Notes: generated from the letters alone by a model not told the origin. A DNA stretch of 52,755 nucleotides from Lachnospiraceae bacterium (GCA_017479935.1 JAFVBO010000085.1:1-52755), one strand, 5' to 3'; counted from the first letter of the stretch, positions 16,594 through 24,933 are shown. A program made the numbers and translations.

Positions 16594-17874
16594 GTGAAAG
16601 TTCTGATTGTTGGCAGCGGCGGCCGCGAGCATGCGATCGCCTGGAAACTGCATAAAAGCCCGAAGGTTGACAAGATTTACTGCGCTCCCGGAAACGCGGG
16701 AATTGCCGAGTACGCGGAATGTGTTCCGATCGGAGCCATGGAGATGGACCGTCTGGTTGCCTTTGCGAAGGAAAAAGAAATCGATCTGACCGTGATCGGC
16801 ATGGATGATCCTTTAGTGGCGGGCATCGTGGACGTGTTTGAGGCGGAAGGCCTTCGGGTGTTCGGTCCCAGAAAGAACGCCGCCATCCTGGAAGGCTCCA
16901 AGGCTTTCTCCAAAAATCTGATGAAGAAATACGGAATCCCCACGGCGGCTTACGAAGTGTTTGACGATCCGGAAAAGGCGCTTGCGTACCTGGAAACCGC
17001 CAAATTCCCGATCGTTTTAAAGGCGGACGGCCTGGCCCTCGGAAAAGGCGTTCTGATCTGCCAGACACTCGAGGAAGCGAAGGCGGGCGTGAAGGAAATC
17101 ATGCAGGACAAGAAATTCGGATCTGCCGGAAATGAGATGGTCGTGGAAGAGTTTTTGACCGGACGTGAGGTTTCCGTTCTGTCCTTTGTGGACGGAGAAA
17201 CCATCCGCATCATGGCCTCCGCGCAGGATCACAAGCGCGCGAAGGACAACGACGAGGGCCTTAACACAGGCGGCATGGGAAACTTTTCTCCCAGCCCGTT
17301 CTACACCGACGAGGTGGATGCCTTCTGCCAGAAGTACATCTATCAGGCAACCGTGGACGCGATGCGCGCGGAGGGCCGGCCTTTCAAGGGCGTAATCTTC
17401 TTTGGCTTGATGCTGACGCCGGATGGCCCGCGCGTGCTGGAGTACAACGCCCGCTTCGGTGACCCGGAGGCGCAGGTAGTTCTTCCCCGTATGGAAAACG
17501 ACATCGTAGATGTGTTTGAAGCCTGCATCGACGGCCGCTTGAAGGACGTGGAGCTTACCTTCCGCAAGGAGGCCTGCGTCTGCGTGGTTTTAGCTTCGGA
17601 TGGATATCCGCTGGCCTACGAGAAAGGCAAGAAGATCTCGGGCCTCGAAATCGTGAAGGCGCACGAGGCGGAGGGGTATTTCTGCTTCCACGCCGGAACC
17701 AAATTCGGAGAGGATGGGAGTATCCTGACAAACGGCGGCCGCGTCCTTGGCGTGACTGCGCTGGGGAAGGATTTGAAGGAGGCGCGCGCGAAGGCGTATG
17801 AGGCGACGGAGTGGGTGAGCTTCTCCAACAAATACATGCGCCACGATATTGGCAAGGCCATTGACGAGGCGTAA
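16594..17874 (+). CDS. purD: Phosphoribosylamine-glycine ligase
   Basis: The 426-residue GAR synthetase joins phosphoribosylamine and glycine with ATP. It starts with KVLIVGSGGREHAIAWKL, has the ATP-grasp region (VLKADGLALGKGV near residue 148) and HKRAKDNDEGLNTGGMG near 214, and ends in the usual C-terminal domain. The GTG at 16594 is chosen because AGAGGAGA precedes it and the family's N-terminus begins exactly there. It is the last pur gene of this run. Confidence 0.95.
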   Translation: MKVLIVGSGGREHAIAWKLHKSPKVDKIYCAPGNAGIAEYAECVPIGAMEMDRLVAFAKEKEIDLTVIGMDDPLVAGIVDVFEAEGLRVFGPRKNAAILEGSKAFSKNLMKKYGIPTAAYEVFDDPEKALAYLETAKFPIVLKADGLALGKGVLICQTLEEAKAGVKEIMQDKKFGSAGNEMVVEEFLTGREVSVLSFVDGETIRIMASAQDHKRAKDNDEGLNTGGMGNFSPSPFYTDEVDAFCQKYIYQATVDAMRAEGRPFKGVIFFGLMLTPDGPRVLEYNARFGDPEAQVVLPRMENDIVDVFEACIDGRLKDVELTFRKEACVCVVLASDGYPLAYEKGKKISGLEIVKAHEAEGYFCFHAGTKFGEDGSILTNGGRVLGVTALGKDLKEARAKAYEATEWVSFSNKYMRHDIGKAIDEA

Positions 17875-17908
17875 GTCTTCCATGGAAATAATTCAAGAGT
17901 GATTCTAA

Positions 17909-18013
17909 CCGGACGGGGCTGGGAGGAAGCAAGAGTAGACTCATTTCAATAAACCGGACGGGGCTGGGAGGAAGCAAGAGTAGACTCATTTCAATAAACC
18001 GGACGGGGCTGGG
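17909..18013. repeat. 45-bp tandem repeat, 2.3 copies
   Basis: Two identical 45-base units (17909-17953 and 17954-17998), each starting CCGGACGGGGCTGGGAGG, followed by a 15-base partial third unit from 17999. It begins about 35 bases after the purD stop and runs into the element at 18018. Confidence 0.9.
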
Positions 18014-18017
18014 ACCT

Positions 18018-18193
18018 GGAATTTCCATCGCAGGCCTCGCATCGCTCCGATGAGCTAACTCCTAACTACGACAGCAAAAAACACCTCCATGAGTCAAAGG
18101 CGGCGACTCATGGAGGTGTTTTTTGTGTCTTCGTAAGGAGTGGATCTCATCTGCGCTAAAAGCGCTCGTGAATTGCCTGCGTATGGAAATTCC
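18018..18193 (+). repeat. 176-bp inverted-terminus hairpin element, copy 1
   Basis: The ends GGAATTTCCAT-CGCAGGC and GCCTGCGTATGGAAATTCC are inverted repeats. In the centre a perfect 20-bp stem (18076-18095 with 18105-18124) closes a 9-nt loop. A second full copy lies inverted at 24290-24464, and a half copy at 18594-18641. The central stem differs from copy 2 at three pairs, all compensated. Confidence 0.8.
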
Positions 18194-18285
18194 CAGCCCC
18201 AGCCCCTGGTTTTACTCCGCATGCCGGCTTGGAAAATTGAATTTCAGACGGTGAATATCTTTTATTCTTGCTTAATTCCCCGCAT

Positions 18286-18576
18286 GCATGGGGAATAGCC
18301 CTGAAAGGCAGGAATCCCATGCAATCTAACCTTCGGAAGCTTCATAAATGCATGGGGATTGCCCTGAAAGGCCAGAACCCCATGCAATCTTGGCTGCAGA
18401 AGCTTGATAGATGCATGGGGAATAGCCCTGAAAGGCAGGAATCCCATGCAATCTAACCTTCGGAAGCTTCATAAATGCATGGGGATTGCCCTGAAAGGCC
18501 AGAACCCCATGCAATCTTGGCTTCGGAAGATTCAAAAATGCATGGGGAACGGCCCTGAAAGGCCAGAACCCCATGC
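18286..18576. repeat. Tandem array of five hairpins
   Basis: Five units with 63-64 base spacing start at 18286, 18350, 18413, 18477 and 18540. Each is GCATGGGG, then a GCCCTGAAAGGC apical hairpin, then CCCATGC, so a 36-37 nt hairpin, separated by ~27-nt linkers with CTTCGGAAG. Two sub-types alternate A-B-A-B-B, showing duplication of a 127-bp dimer. The last unit is followed by five T. Open frames cross the array on both strands but shift with the 64/63 period and are not believed. Confidence 0.85.
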
Positions 18577-18593
18577 ATGCTTTTTCAGTTATA

Positions 18594-18641
18594 GTTAGGG
18601 CTAGCTCATCAGTCGCTCAAAAGGCCTGCAACGAAAATCCC
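18594..18641 (-). repeat. Half copy of the inverted-terminus element
   Basis: The sequence from GTTAGGG to AAATCCC matches the outer half of copy 2 at 24417-24464 (GTTAGGAGTTAGCTCATCGG onward) at most positions. It is opposite in direction to copy 1 at 18018, so the five-hairpin array lies between them. Confidence 0.6.
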
Positions 18642-18682
18642 AGCCCCTGTATTCGAAGAAAGCAATTGCATACTGCGAAAGT

Positions 18683-19360
18683 CTACAGCACGCCGGCCAG
18701 GACAAGCGCCAACAGAATGAAGGTGACAAGCAGCACCGCGGACACGATGAGAACGACTTTCTTGCCATCTTCGCCGCTGCCGGTGGACGGGGGCACCAGG
18801 TTGGCCTTCCGAAGGGCGGTGACGACCGGCTTGTATAATAACATGGTGAAGGTCGCGTTAATGCCGCCTTTAATCAGGTTGAACGGCAGGAAGGTGGGGA
18901 TCAGCAGAGGGATAATCTGCTCCCGGGGGATCGTCATGTAGATCGGGGTGATCAGGTAATTCCAGAGCACCATGATAGCGGACATCAGAAGAACGCCGGC
19001 AACAAGGCCCACAATCGCGCCTGCCTGAGTGCGCTTTTTCTGATAGATAAACGCTGCGGTGCAGGCCAGGGAGCAGGTACTTAAGACGTTCATAATGAAG
19101 CCCCAGATACCGGTTGAAGAGACGGTATACATCTCAACGAACGAGACGACAATGCTGACCTCGGCGGCTGCCAGCGGGCCGAAAAGGAAACCTGCAATGC
19201 AGACGACGACATCTTTCAGGTCAAAGTTTAAGAAGCCCAGCACATTGACAGGGATCTGTTTGGAAAGAAACATGACCACATAGGCAATGGCGGCCAGAAG
19301 GGCCAGCATGACCAGCTTTTTGGTGTCGAATTTGGTGTTGTTGTTGACTTGAGTTTCCAT
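18683..19360 (-). CDS. ribU: Riboflavin ECF transporter S component
   Basis: A 225-residue membrane protein with about six segments and the ECF S-component look: KLVMLALLAAIAYVVMFL at the N-terminus and FLNFDLKDVVVCIAGFLFGP, the RibU ligand-binding region, near residue 40. It captures riboflavin and works with a shared EcfAA'T module encoded elsewhere. The FMN riboswitch in its leader confirms the substrate class. ATG at 19360 has AAAGGAGG; an earlier frame start lies inside the leader. The C-terminal hydrophobic segment after SGEDGKK is slightly longer than usual. Confidence 0.92.
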   Translation of the reverse strand: METQVNNNTKFDTKKLVMLALLAAIAYVVMFLSKQIPVNVLGFLNFDLKDVVVCIAGFLFGPLAAAEVSIVVSFVEMYTVSSTGIWGFIMNVLSTCSLACTAAFIYQKKRTQAGAIVGLVAGVLLMSAIMVLWNYLITPIYMTIPREQIIPLLIPTFLPFNLIKGGINATFTMLLYKPVVTALRKANLVPPSTGSGEDGKKVVLIVSAVLLVTFILLALVLAGVL

Positions 19361-19396
19361 GTTTTTCCTCCTTTGATTTCGGCGGGAATTTTGTTT

Positions 19397-19430
19397 GATA
19401 TCACCCAACGCATCGCGACCGGGCGATATC
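19397..19430. repeat. GATATC-CCC hairpin in the ribU leader
   Basis: GATATCACCC (19397-19406) and GGGCGATATC (19421-19430) pair around a 14-nt loop with one mismatch. It contains the 16-mer shared with 1551-1566 and 34301-34316. It lies between the riboswitch terminator and the ribU start. Confidence 0.6.
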
Positions 19431-19431
19431 A

Positions 19432-19487
19432 TAAAAAAAGCGCCGGTGAATGATAATGATCTTCACAAGCGCACGGTAGCCGAAACT
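19432..19487 (-). terminator. Riboswitch expression-platform terminator
   Basis: Read on the minus strand, GCGC-TT-GTGAA pairs with TTCAC-CG-GCGC and is followed by seven T. It stands just downstream of the FMN aptamer, as expected for transcription termination when FMN is bound. Confidence 0.6.
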
Positions 19488-19498
19488 ATTCGGGAATC

Positions 19499-19616
19499 CG
19501 TCTTCTCTCATCCGGACTATACCGTCGGTTTCGGAATTTCACCGAATCAATCTCCTAAAAAGGAGAGTCGCAGACTTTTACTGCCGGTGGGGAATTGCAC
19601 CCCGCCCTGAAGACAA
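19499..19616 (-). ncRNA. FMN riboswitch (RFN element)
   Basis: On the minus strand the conserved blocks appear in order: TTCAGGGCGGGGTGCAATTC, CCCACCGGCAGTAA, GTCTGCGACTC, GATTCGGTGAAATTCCGAAA, CCGACGGTATAGTCCGGATG and AGAGAAGA. This is the full six-helix aptamer. It controls ribU downstream. Confidence 0.96.
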
Positions 19617-19620
19617 GACA

Positions 19621-19648
19621 ATTATAGCACACCCAATAAGGAAGTCAA
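19621..19648 (-). promoter_or_regulatory. Promoter of the ribU riboswitch transcript
   Basis: On the minus strand TTGACT (19648-19643), 16 bases, TATAAT (19626-19621). The predicted start of transcription is at about 19614, the first base of the aptamer. Confidence 0.75.
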
Positions 19649-19782
19649 CAGGACGGTAGTAAAAAATATTTAATGGAGATTATATTCACAGGTCAATACC
19701 AATCAAGAGCTGTCTTACGTGCATAAGCACTTTTGAATTGCTATAAACTATGGTATCTGTTTAGCGAGTTTCAATGAAATCT

Positions 19783-20529
19783 TTAACCGCGCACAACCTC
19801 CACCACAGTCAGAACATCCTCCGCCACGCGGAAGCGGACATCGAAGTTCAAAAACTCTACCCCGTACAACCGGTCCGGATTATTCTGATACGCCGGGCGC
19901 GGGTCTTCGGCCAGCACATCAAGGAGTGCCTGGCGCTTGTCCTCCGGGATCAGCGCGAGCTTCTCGTCCGGAAACACCACCTGCAGGCTCTTGGAATAGA
20001 CCGGGCCGGCAAAGCCGGCGGAGGCGTCCGGGTGGCTGTCCGTAAAGGGGAGATACGGTTTGATGTCGTAGATGGGGGTTCCGTCCATCAGATCCGCTCC
20101 AGACACATGAAGCAGGGGACCTAAAACCGGATCGATCTCAAGCCCGTCAAAGCGCACAGAAGAAAGCCCCAGGGCATTGGGGCGGAAGGGAGACCTGGTG
20201 GCAAACACGCCCATCCGGGTCTTTCCACCGAGGCGCGGGGGAAGGACGGTGGGAGACCAGGTGTCGCGCACAGCCTCGGAAAACTCCCAGATGAGCCACA
20301 GGTGCGTGTACTCCTCAATTCCACGGAAAGCGTGAATATCCCGGTACTCCGGCTCCATGATGATCGTGGATTTTAAGGAGGAAACCAGGCCGCTTTGCCG
20401 GGGAATCCCGAATTTGGTAGGAAAATCGCTCGAAATCCGGGCGATTCTTTTTAATTGCAGACCTTCTGTTTTCTCCGCATTTGCCTCCTTTTTAGGATGA
20501 GAGGGCACAGGATAAGATAAATCAGACAT
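19783..20529 (-). CDS. trmO: tRNA (N6-threonylcarbamoyladenosine-N6)-methyltransferase
   Basis: A 248-residue TrmO/YaeB protein that methylates t6A37 in tRNA using S-adenosylmethionine. Seen motifs: IARISSDFPTKFGIPRQSG (residues 30-48), FRGIEEYTHLWLIWEF, GVFATRSPFRPNALGLSSV near 130 and YDIKPYLPFTDSHPDA near 176. The N-terminal ~25 residues are extra relative to E. coli TrmO. The ATG at 20529 follows GAGGTGTTCC. It is a single gene, divergent from the GntR-ABC operon. Confidence 0.92.
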   Translation of the reverse strand: MSDLSYPVPSHPKKEANAEKTEGLQLKRIARISSDFPTKFGIPRQSGLVSSLKSTIIMEPEYRDIHAFRGIEEYTHLWLIWEFSEAVRDTWSPTVLPPRLGGKTRMGVFATRSPFRPNALGLSSVRFDGLEIDPVLGPLLHVSGADLMDGTPIYDIKPYLPFTDSHPDASAGFAGPVYSKSLQVVFPDEKLALIPEDKRQALLDVLAEDPRPAYQNNPDRLYGVEFLNFDVRFRVAEDVLTVVEVVRG

Positions 20530-20593
20530 GGAACACCTCGTATAATAGAATGCATCTTGCGTGTATCCGGAATCCTAACATTTTTTTCGACTC

Positions 20594-20650
20594 TTGCCAA
20601 GAAGAAAATTCTGGTCTATAATACCAACTGTACTAAGCATCATAGTACAG
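20594..20650 (+). promoter_or_regulatory. Promoter and operator of the GntR-ABC operon
   Basis: TTGCCA (20594-20599), 17 bases, TATAAT (20617-20622). Immediately behind it is a perfect interrupted palindrome, CTGTACTA-agcatca-TAGTACAG (20628-20650), placed over the transcription start. It is the likely operator of the GntR protein encoded next. Confidence 0.75.
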
Positions 20651-20674
20651 ATGTCAAACAGGAGGTGAAGCGTT

Positions 20675-21061
20675 ATGTTCCAGATTGATGCGCTCTCCCG
20701 CGTGCCGGTGTATGAGCAGCTGGTGGATCAGATGGAAAAGCTGGTGCTGTCGGGGCTTCTGAAAGCCGGAGACCCTATGCCGTCGGTGCGAAGTCTGTCG
20801 TTAGATCTTTTGATCAATCCGAATACCATACAGAAAGCATACAGCGAGCTGGACCGCCGCGGGATCTTAATGAGCGTTCCCGGAAAGGGCTGCTTTGTCG
20901 CGGAGACGGCCACAGAGGTGATACGGAAAAAAATCCGCGATAAGAGCAGCGATCTGATCGAGCTTGTGAAGGATATGAAACTGGCGGGGGCAGAGCTGGA
21001 GGAGCTGCTTGCGCTGGTCCGGTCGGCTTATGAGGGGAATAAGGAGGTTTGCGAGCGATGA
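20675..21061 (+). CDS. GntR family regulator, YtrA type
   Basis: A 128-residue repressor with an N-terminal winged helix (PVYEQLVDQMEKLVLSGLLK at residues 9-28, then MPSVRSLSLDLLINPNTIQK) and the short helical C-terminus of the YtrA subfamily, which lacks a large effector domain. YtrA repressors control their own ABC transporter operon and respond to wall-active peptides or antibiotics. AGGAGG precedes the ATG. It overlaps the ATP-binding gene by four bases, and the palindrome upstream is its probable site. Confidence 0.92.
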   Translation: MFQIDALSRVPVYEQLVDQMEKLVLSGLLKAGDPMPSVRSLSLDLLINPNTIQKAYSELDRRGILMSVPGKGCFVAETATEVIRKKIRDKSSDLIELVKDMKLAGAELEELLALVRSAYEGNKEVCER

Positions 21062-21984
21062 TTGAAGTGAAAAAGCTGACAAAGCGGTTTGAGCAGTTTA
21101 CCGCGTTAAAAGAAATCAGTTGCACGATACCGAAAGGCTGTATCTATGGGATGGTGGGCTCCAACGGAGCCGGAAAATCCACCTTTTTGCGGCTGCTCAC
21201 AGGAATCTACAAACCGGATGGCGGAACGGTTCTGGTGGAAGGAGAGCCGGTTTTTGACAATCCGGCCGCGAAAAGCCGGATCGCCTTTGTACCGGACGAA
21301 CTGTACTTTCTGCCGTCGGCCAACATGGAGCGCATGGCGAAGCTGTACGCCTCGATTTACCCCAGCTTCGACTATCAGCGCTTTGAGTATCTGACGAAAA
21401 GTTTCCAGCTGGACGGCAAGCGCAACATCAGCGCGTTCTCCAAGGGAATGAAACGACAGGCTGCGATCATCCTGGCACTCTCCGCAAAACCGGACTATCT
21501 GTTTTTTGACGAGACCTTTGACGGCCTGGACCCGGTCATGCGAAACCTGGTCAAAGGCCTGATCAGCCAGGACCTGATGGAGCGAAAATCCACGGCCATC
21601 ATCACCTCCCATTCCCTCCGCGAGCTGGAGGACACCTGTGATCAGCTGGCACTGCTGCACAAGGGTGGCCTGATCTTTGAGAGCGATATCCAGAACCTTA
21701 AGACGACGCTGTTCAAAATCCAGGTGGGCTTCACCGACGAGTATGACAAATCCCGCTTTGAAGGCCTGGATATCCTGCATTATGTCAAGCATGGCTCCAT
21801 CGCCAACATGATCGTGCGGGGAGATAAGCTTGAGGTGGTTAAGCATGTGCGGGCGATGCAGCCGGTTATCCTGGACGTCCTGCCGCTTTCCTTAGAAGAG
21901 GTGTTTACGTATGAAATGGAAGCGCTAGGGTATGAATTCAGCGCGGTTTTAGAGGGGGTTAACTATGAGCAGAAAAATCTTTGA
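21058..21984 (+). CDS. ABC transporter ATP-binding protein (YtrB-like)
   Basis: A 308-residue ATPase with Walker A GSNGAGKST at about residues 36-44, a degenerate signature FSKGMKRQ near 138, Walker B YLFFDETFDGLDP near 157 (DET in place of DEP) and the switch histidine in ITSHSLREL. The signature and DET form are usual for YtrB/YhaQ-type transporters linked to GntR repressors. ATG at 21058 overlaps the GntR stop and follows AAGGAGG. The C-terminal ~90 residues form an accessory domain. Confidence 0.93.
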   Translation: MIEVKKLTKRFEQFTALKEISCTIPKGCIYGMVGSNGAGKSTFLRLLTGIYKPDGGTVLVEGEPVFDNPAAKSRIAFVPDELYFLPSANMERMAKLYASIYPSFDYQRFEYLTKSFQLDGKRNISAFSKGMKRQAAIILALSAKPDYLFFDETFDGLDPVMRNLVKGLISQDLMERKSTAIITSHSLRELEDTCDQLALLHKGGLIFESDIQNLKTTLFKIQVGFTDEYDKSRFEGLDILHYVKHGSIANMIVRGDKLEVVKHVRAMQPVILDVLPLSLEEVFTYEMEALGYEFSAVLEGVNYEQKNL

Positions 21985-24157
21985 TAAGAATCTCTTCCTG
22001 GAAGGGATGCGGCAGAACCGGGTTCAGGGATTTCTCTATCTGTTCCTTCTGACGCTGTATTCCGTTATGTATCCGATCTGGGAGTTTCTGTCGACAAGCG
22101 CAAATTCTCCCAGGAACGTCGATCTCCGCGTTATGACGCTCATGACGATCAATCCGGCGCTTATGATGGTCATGTTTCTCTTTGGCGCGCTCCTTATGGC
22201 GCATGTATTCCGCTTTTTGCATCAGAGAAACGCCAGTGATTTTTACCACGCGATCCCGCAGACACGGCTTTGCCTGTATGTCAGTTTCTTCGCCTCCGCG
22301 ATTGCCTGGATGACCATCCTTCTGGCGGTTCCCGCGATCGTCGGCTCTGTCCTGTTTGCCGTGCAGCGGGCCTATTTCCGCGTACAGATTTCTGAAATCC
22401 TGCGAACGTTTTTCCACCTCTGGGTGGGATCCCTGTACATCATGTCCATCGTGGCGGTGGCGCTTTCCCTTACGGGAACGATGTTTACCTGTGTCATCGT
22501 CTCCTGCATGATCTGCTTTTTGCCAAGACTTTACGTCTGGGTTGTGGAAAATATTGTTGCGGGATCGCTGCCGATGGTTCCCGCCAGCACCAATCTGATC
22601 CCGCATTTTGCCCTGGGGTTAAACATTCCGCTGGGCTACGCGCTGAGCTTTTCTTACCTTTTCACGGGCGGAATGGGAGCAGCAGAATACAATGCCCTGT
22701 CTTCCTGGCAAAGTTTGGTCTACACGGGAACGCTGACCGTCATCCTGATTCTGCTTGGCGCTGTTCTGTTCCAGAAACGGAAATCGGAGAGTGCGGCGCA
22801 GGCTTCCGCTAACCGCTTTTTACAGGGGGTATTTCGTTTCCTTGCTGCCTTTACCGCCAGCTTACTCCCGCTTGGGATGCTGTTTGAAGTGACAGAGTCA
22901 GGAGAGAAATTCTATGCGATGGACAGGGAAGAAGTTTTCTGGATCGTGCTCCTTTATATCCTGGTTCTTGTGGTCTATTTTGTGTATGAACTGATCACAA
23001 CAAAAAAATGGAAGAATCTGGTGCGGATCATACCGGGCATCCTGTTTATCTTTGCGGCGGACGCAGCAGTGTTCCTGGGGATGGCCGGACTGCAAAAAGC
23101 GCACGCGTCTTTTGAGCCTACCGCGGAGGAAATCGAATCGGTATCCTTTAAGAATATGAGAACGTACTACAGTCGGGACTATTTTTCTGTAAGCCAAAAT
23201 CAGCTGGAGATTCAGTCAGAACCTGCCAGAAAACTGGTGTCCGAAGGATTGTCCAGGGTACTGGAAAGTGTCCGGAAATATGGATATCTGAACAGCACCT
23301 CTATTGAAAACATGCCGCATTATGAAACCGTGGAGGTTTCGATCCGGTCCGGCGGGCAGCTCTATTCCCGCTATATTTTCCTGACCTACGAGGAAATGGA
23401 AACGCTTACGGCGGAAATGGGGAAGATCCCGGGGCTCGCGGATGTGTATCAGAAATTGCCGGAGAAACCGGTTTATGTGACCGTTTATGGCTTAACCGAA
23501 GAAAAAGCCATGGATGTTTATCGGACGATGGCGAAAGAAATGGCTGAGCTGCCTTTTGAAAAAGCGTACGGTCTGGTAAACAACTTTGGGGATAAGTCGG
23601 TGCTTCCGGAAGTACAGTTTGCAGAAGAAATAAACGGACAGGTATATGTGGGGCGTGTTCCGTTTTCCCTGGAGCTGACCCCTGACGCATGCGAAAAGTA
23701 TATTCAGTATATGTATAGCAAAGAGAATATCGATGCGTGCCTAGAGCTGATTAAGGAAATGGATATTCCCATCCAAGGCGGCAAGGAACTGTACGGTGAG
23801 TTAACCGTTCTTCTTCCGGATGGGAGCACAGAGCACTACAATATCAGTGACTATCGGGATTATCTGCAATCGGAGAATGGAAGAACGGATACAGGAGAAC
23901 CGTATCCGAAAGTGGATGATGCGTTTTCCTGGAAGGATCTTCTGAAAGAGAATCTTTATAAACCGGTGCGCACGGAGCATGTGAAGTATCTTCTGGAAAA
24001 GTATCAGGATACTCCGCCGGATCTTTCTCAGGCGATTGTCGTGATCAACCTGTATCATAGCGAGTATGTCATGGTGGATGGCGAACTGCTTTCTGAAGGA
24101 AATGGCAACCTCGACACCGCCTACCTCTTCGCAGACCCGGCGGAGTTTGTAGAATAA
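21965..24157 (+). CDS. ABC transporter permease with large C-terminal domain
   Basis: A 730-residue membrane protein overlapping the ATPase gene by 20 bases. Residues 20-375 hold about eight or nine membrane segments. Residues 385-730 form a soluble, probably extracytoplasmic, domain rich in Tyr and Glu, starting after the segment GILFIFAADAAVFLGMAGL. This architecture matches large permeases found with YtrA/YtrB partners in Lachnospiraceae (a DUF6449-like C-terminus is likely but not verified). The transported compound is unknown; an envelope-stress or peptide role is the best guess from the regulator type. Confidence 0.85.
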   Translation: MSRKIFDKNLFLEGMRQNRVQGFLYLFLLTLYSVMYPIWEFLSTSANSPRNVDLRVMTLMTINPALMMVMFLFGALLMAHVFRFLHQRNASDFYHAIPQTRLCLYVSFFASAIAWMTILLAVPAIVGSVLFAVQRAYFRVQISEILRTFFHLWVGSLYIMSIVAVALSLTGTMFTCVIVSCMICFLPRLYVWVVENIVAGSLPMVPASTNLIPHFALGLNIPLGYALSFSYLFTGGMGAAEYNALSSWQSLVYTGTLTVILILLGAVLFQKRKSESAAQASANRFLQGVFRFLAAFTASLLPLGMLFEVTESGEKFYAMDREEVFWIVLLYILVLVVYFVYELITTKKWKNLVRIIPGILFIFAADAAVFLGMAGLQKAHASFEPTAEEIESVSFKNMRTYYSRDYFSVSQNQLEIQSEPARKLVSEGLSRVLESVRKYGYLNSTSIENMPHYETVEVSIRSGGQLYSRYIFLTYEEMETLTAEMGKIPGLADVYQKLPEKPVYVTVYGLTEEKAMDVYRTMAKEMAELPFEKAYGLVNNFGDKSVLPEVQFAEEINGQVYVGRVPFSLELTPDACEKYIQYMYSKENIDACLELIKEMDIPIQGGKELYGELTVLLPDGSTEHYNISDYRDYLQSENGRTDTGEPYPKVDDAFSWKDLLKENLYKPVRTEHVKYLLEKYQDTPPDLSQAIVVINLYHSEYVMVDGELLSEGNGNLDTAYLFADPAEFVE

Positions 24158-24195
24158 GTAACTGCGCCGAAGGCGGATGGTCTGGGACCTGGAAT

Positions 24196-24225
24196 GTGAC
24201 AGGGGACGGGCCCGTCCCCTGTCAC
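24196..24225. repeat. Perfect 30-bp palindrome, GGGACGGG type
   Basis: GTGACAGGGGACGGG is followed directly by its exact inverse. The same core (GACAGGGGACGGGCC) makes up the long hairpin at 33005-33079. It is preceded by GGGACCTGGAAT, which also precedes element copy 1 near 18011. Confidence 0.9.
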
Positions 24226-24289
24226 AAGGCAGCTCTTTTACTTAAGAAACGATGTACTAGATGCGGTATGAGAGTCAGGGGATGAACAG

Positions 24290-24464
24290 GGAATTTCCAT
24301 ACGCAGGCAATTCACGAGTGCGTTTAGCGGAGATGAGATCCACTCCTTACGAAGACAAAAAATCCACCTCCACGAGTCGTAGCCTTAGACTCGTGGAGGT
24401 GGATTTTGCTGTCGAAGTTAGGAGTTAGCTCATCGGAGCGTTACGAGGCCTGCGTAGGAAATCC
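24290..24464 (-). repeat. 175-bp inverted-terminus hairpin element, copy 2
   Basis: Reverse-oriented homologue of 18018-18193. A perfect 20-bp stem (24359-24378 with 24388-24407) closes a 9-nt loop, the same geometry as copy 1. Outer arms read GGAATTTCCATACGCAGGC and GCCTGCGTAGGAAATCC. It fills the gap between the permease gene and the pyrI 3' end; nothing coding is seen in 24158-24504. Confidence 0.8.
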
Positions 24465-24504
24465 CTGTATCATCCCCGTACTGGAAAGTGAACCGTAGTA
24501 TATT

Positions 24505-24933
24505 TTAGTTTTTCTTGTATTTCTCGTCGCAGTACATACAGCGGTACGTCTTGGTCTTCTCATCCGCCAGATAGAAGACATGCGGAAGTTCCTGCTCGAT
24601 GGACGTGATACAGCGGGGATTCTTGCAAAAGATCACGTTCGTGATTTTCTTTGGCATGGAAAGTTTCTTCTTCTCCACGATCTGGTTGTTTTTGATGATA
24701 TTGACGGTGATCTTGTGATCCAGGTAGCCGAGTACGTCCAGGTTGACGCGGTCCAGCCCGCCTTCGATTTTTAAGATGTCCTTCCGGCCCATCTTGTTGG
24801 AGTGGGCATTCTTGATCATGGCCACTTCGCAGTCCAGCTTGTCCAGACCTAAAAGGTAATAGATTTTCAGGCTTTTTCCGGCCCGGATGTGATCTAAGAC
24901 AATTCCTTCTTCCATTCCGCCTACATTCAGCAT
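24505..24933 (-). CDS. pyrI: Aspartate carbamoyltransferase regulatory subunit
   Basis: A 142-residue protein that binds nucleotides and makes aspartate transcarbamoylase allosteric. The N-terminal domain includes EGIVLDHIRAGKSLKIYYLL, and the C-terminal zinc site has two cysteines in FCKNPRCITS and two in RCMYCDEKY, giving the expected Cx4C...Cx2C pattern that contacts PyrB. It lies 76 bases downstream of pyrB in the same direction, preceded by AAGGAGAT. Confidence 0.95.
   Translation of the reverse strand: MLNVGGMEEGIVLDHIRAGKSLKIYYLLGLDKLDCEVAMIKNAHSNKMGRKDILKIEGGLDRVNLDVLGYLDHKITVNIIKNNQIVEKKKLSMPKKITNVIFCKNPRCITSIEQELPHVFYLADEKTKTYRCMYCDEKYKKN

Noticed and set aside
18286-18576. CRISPR array
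   Set aside because: Repeats are ~37 bases but the linkers are nearly identical between units rather than unique spacers, and no cas gene is present.
18262-18598. Open frames of 61-82 codons across the hairpin array on both strands
   Set aside because: They arise from the repeated units, exist on both strands, lack ribosome binding sites, and the 63/64-base alternation changes frame between copies.
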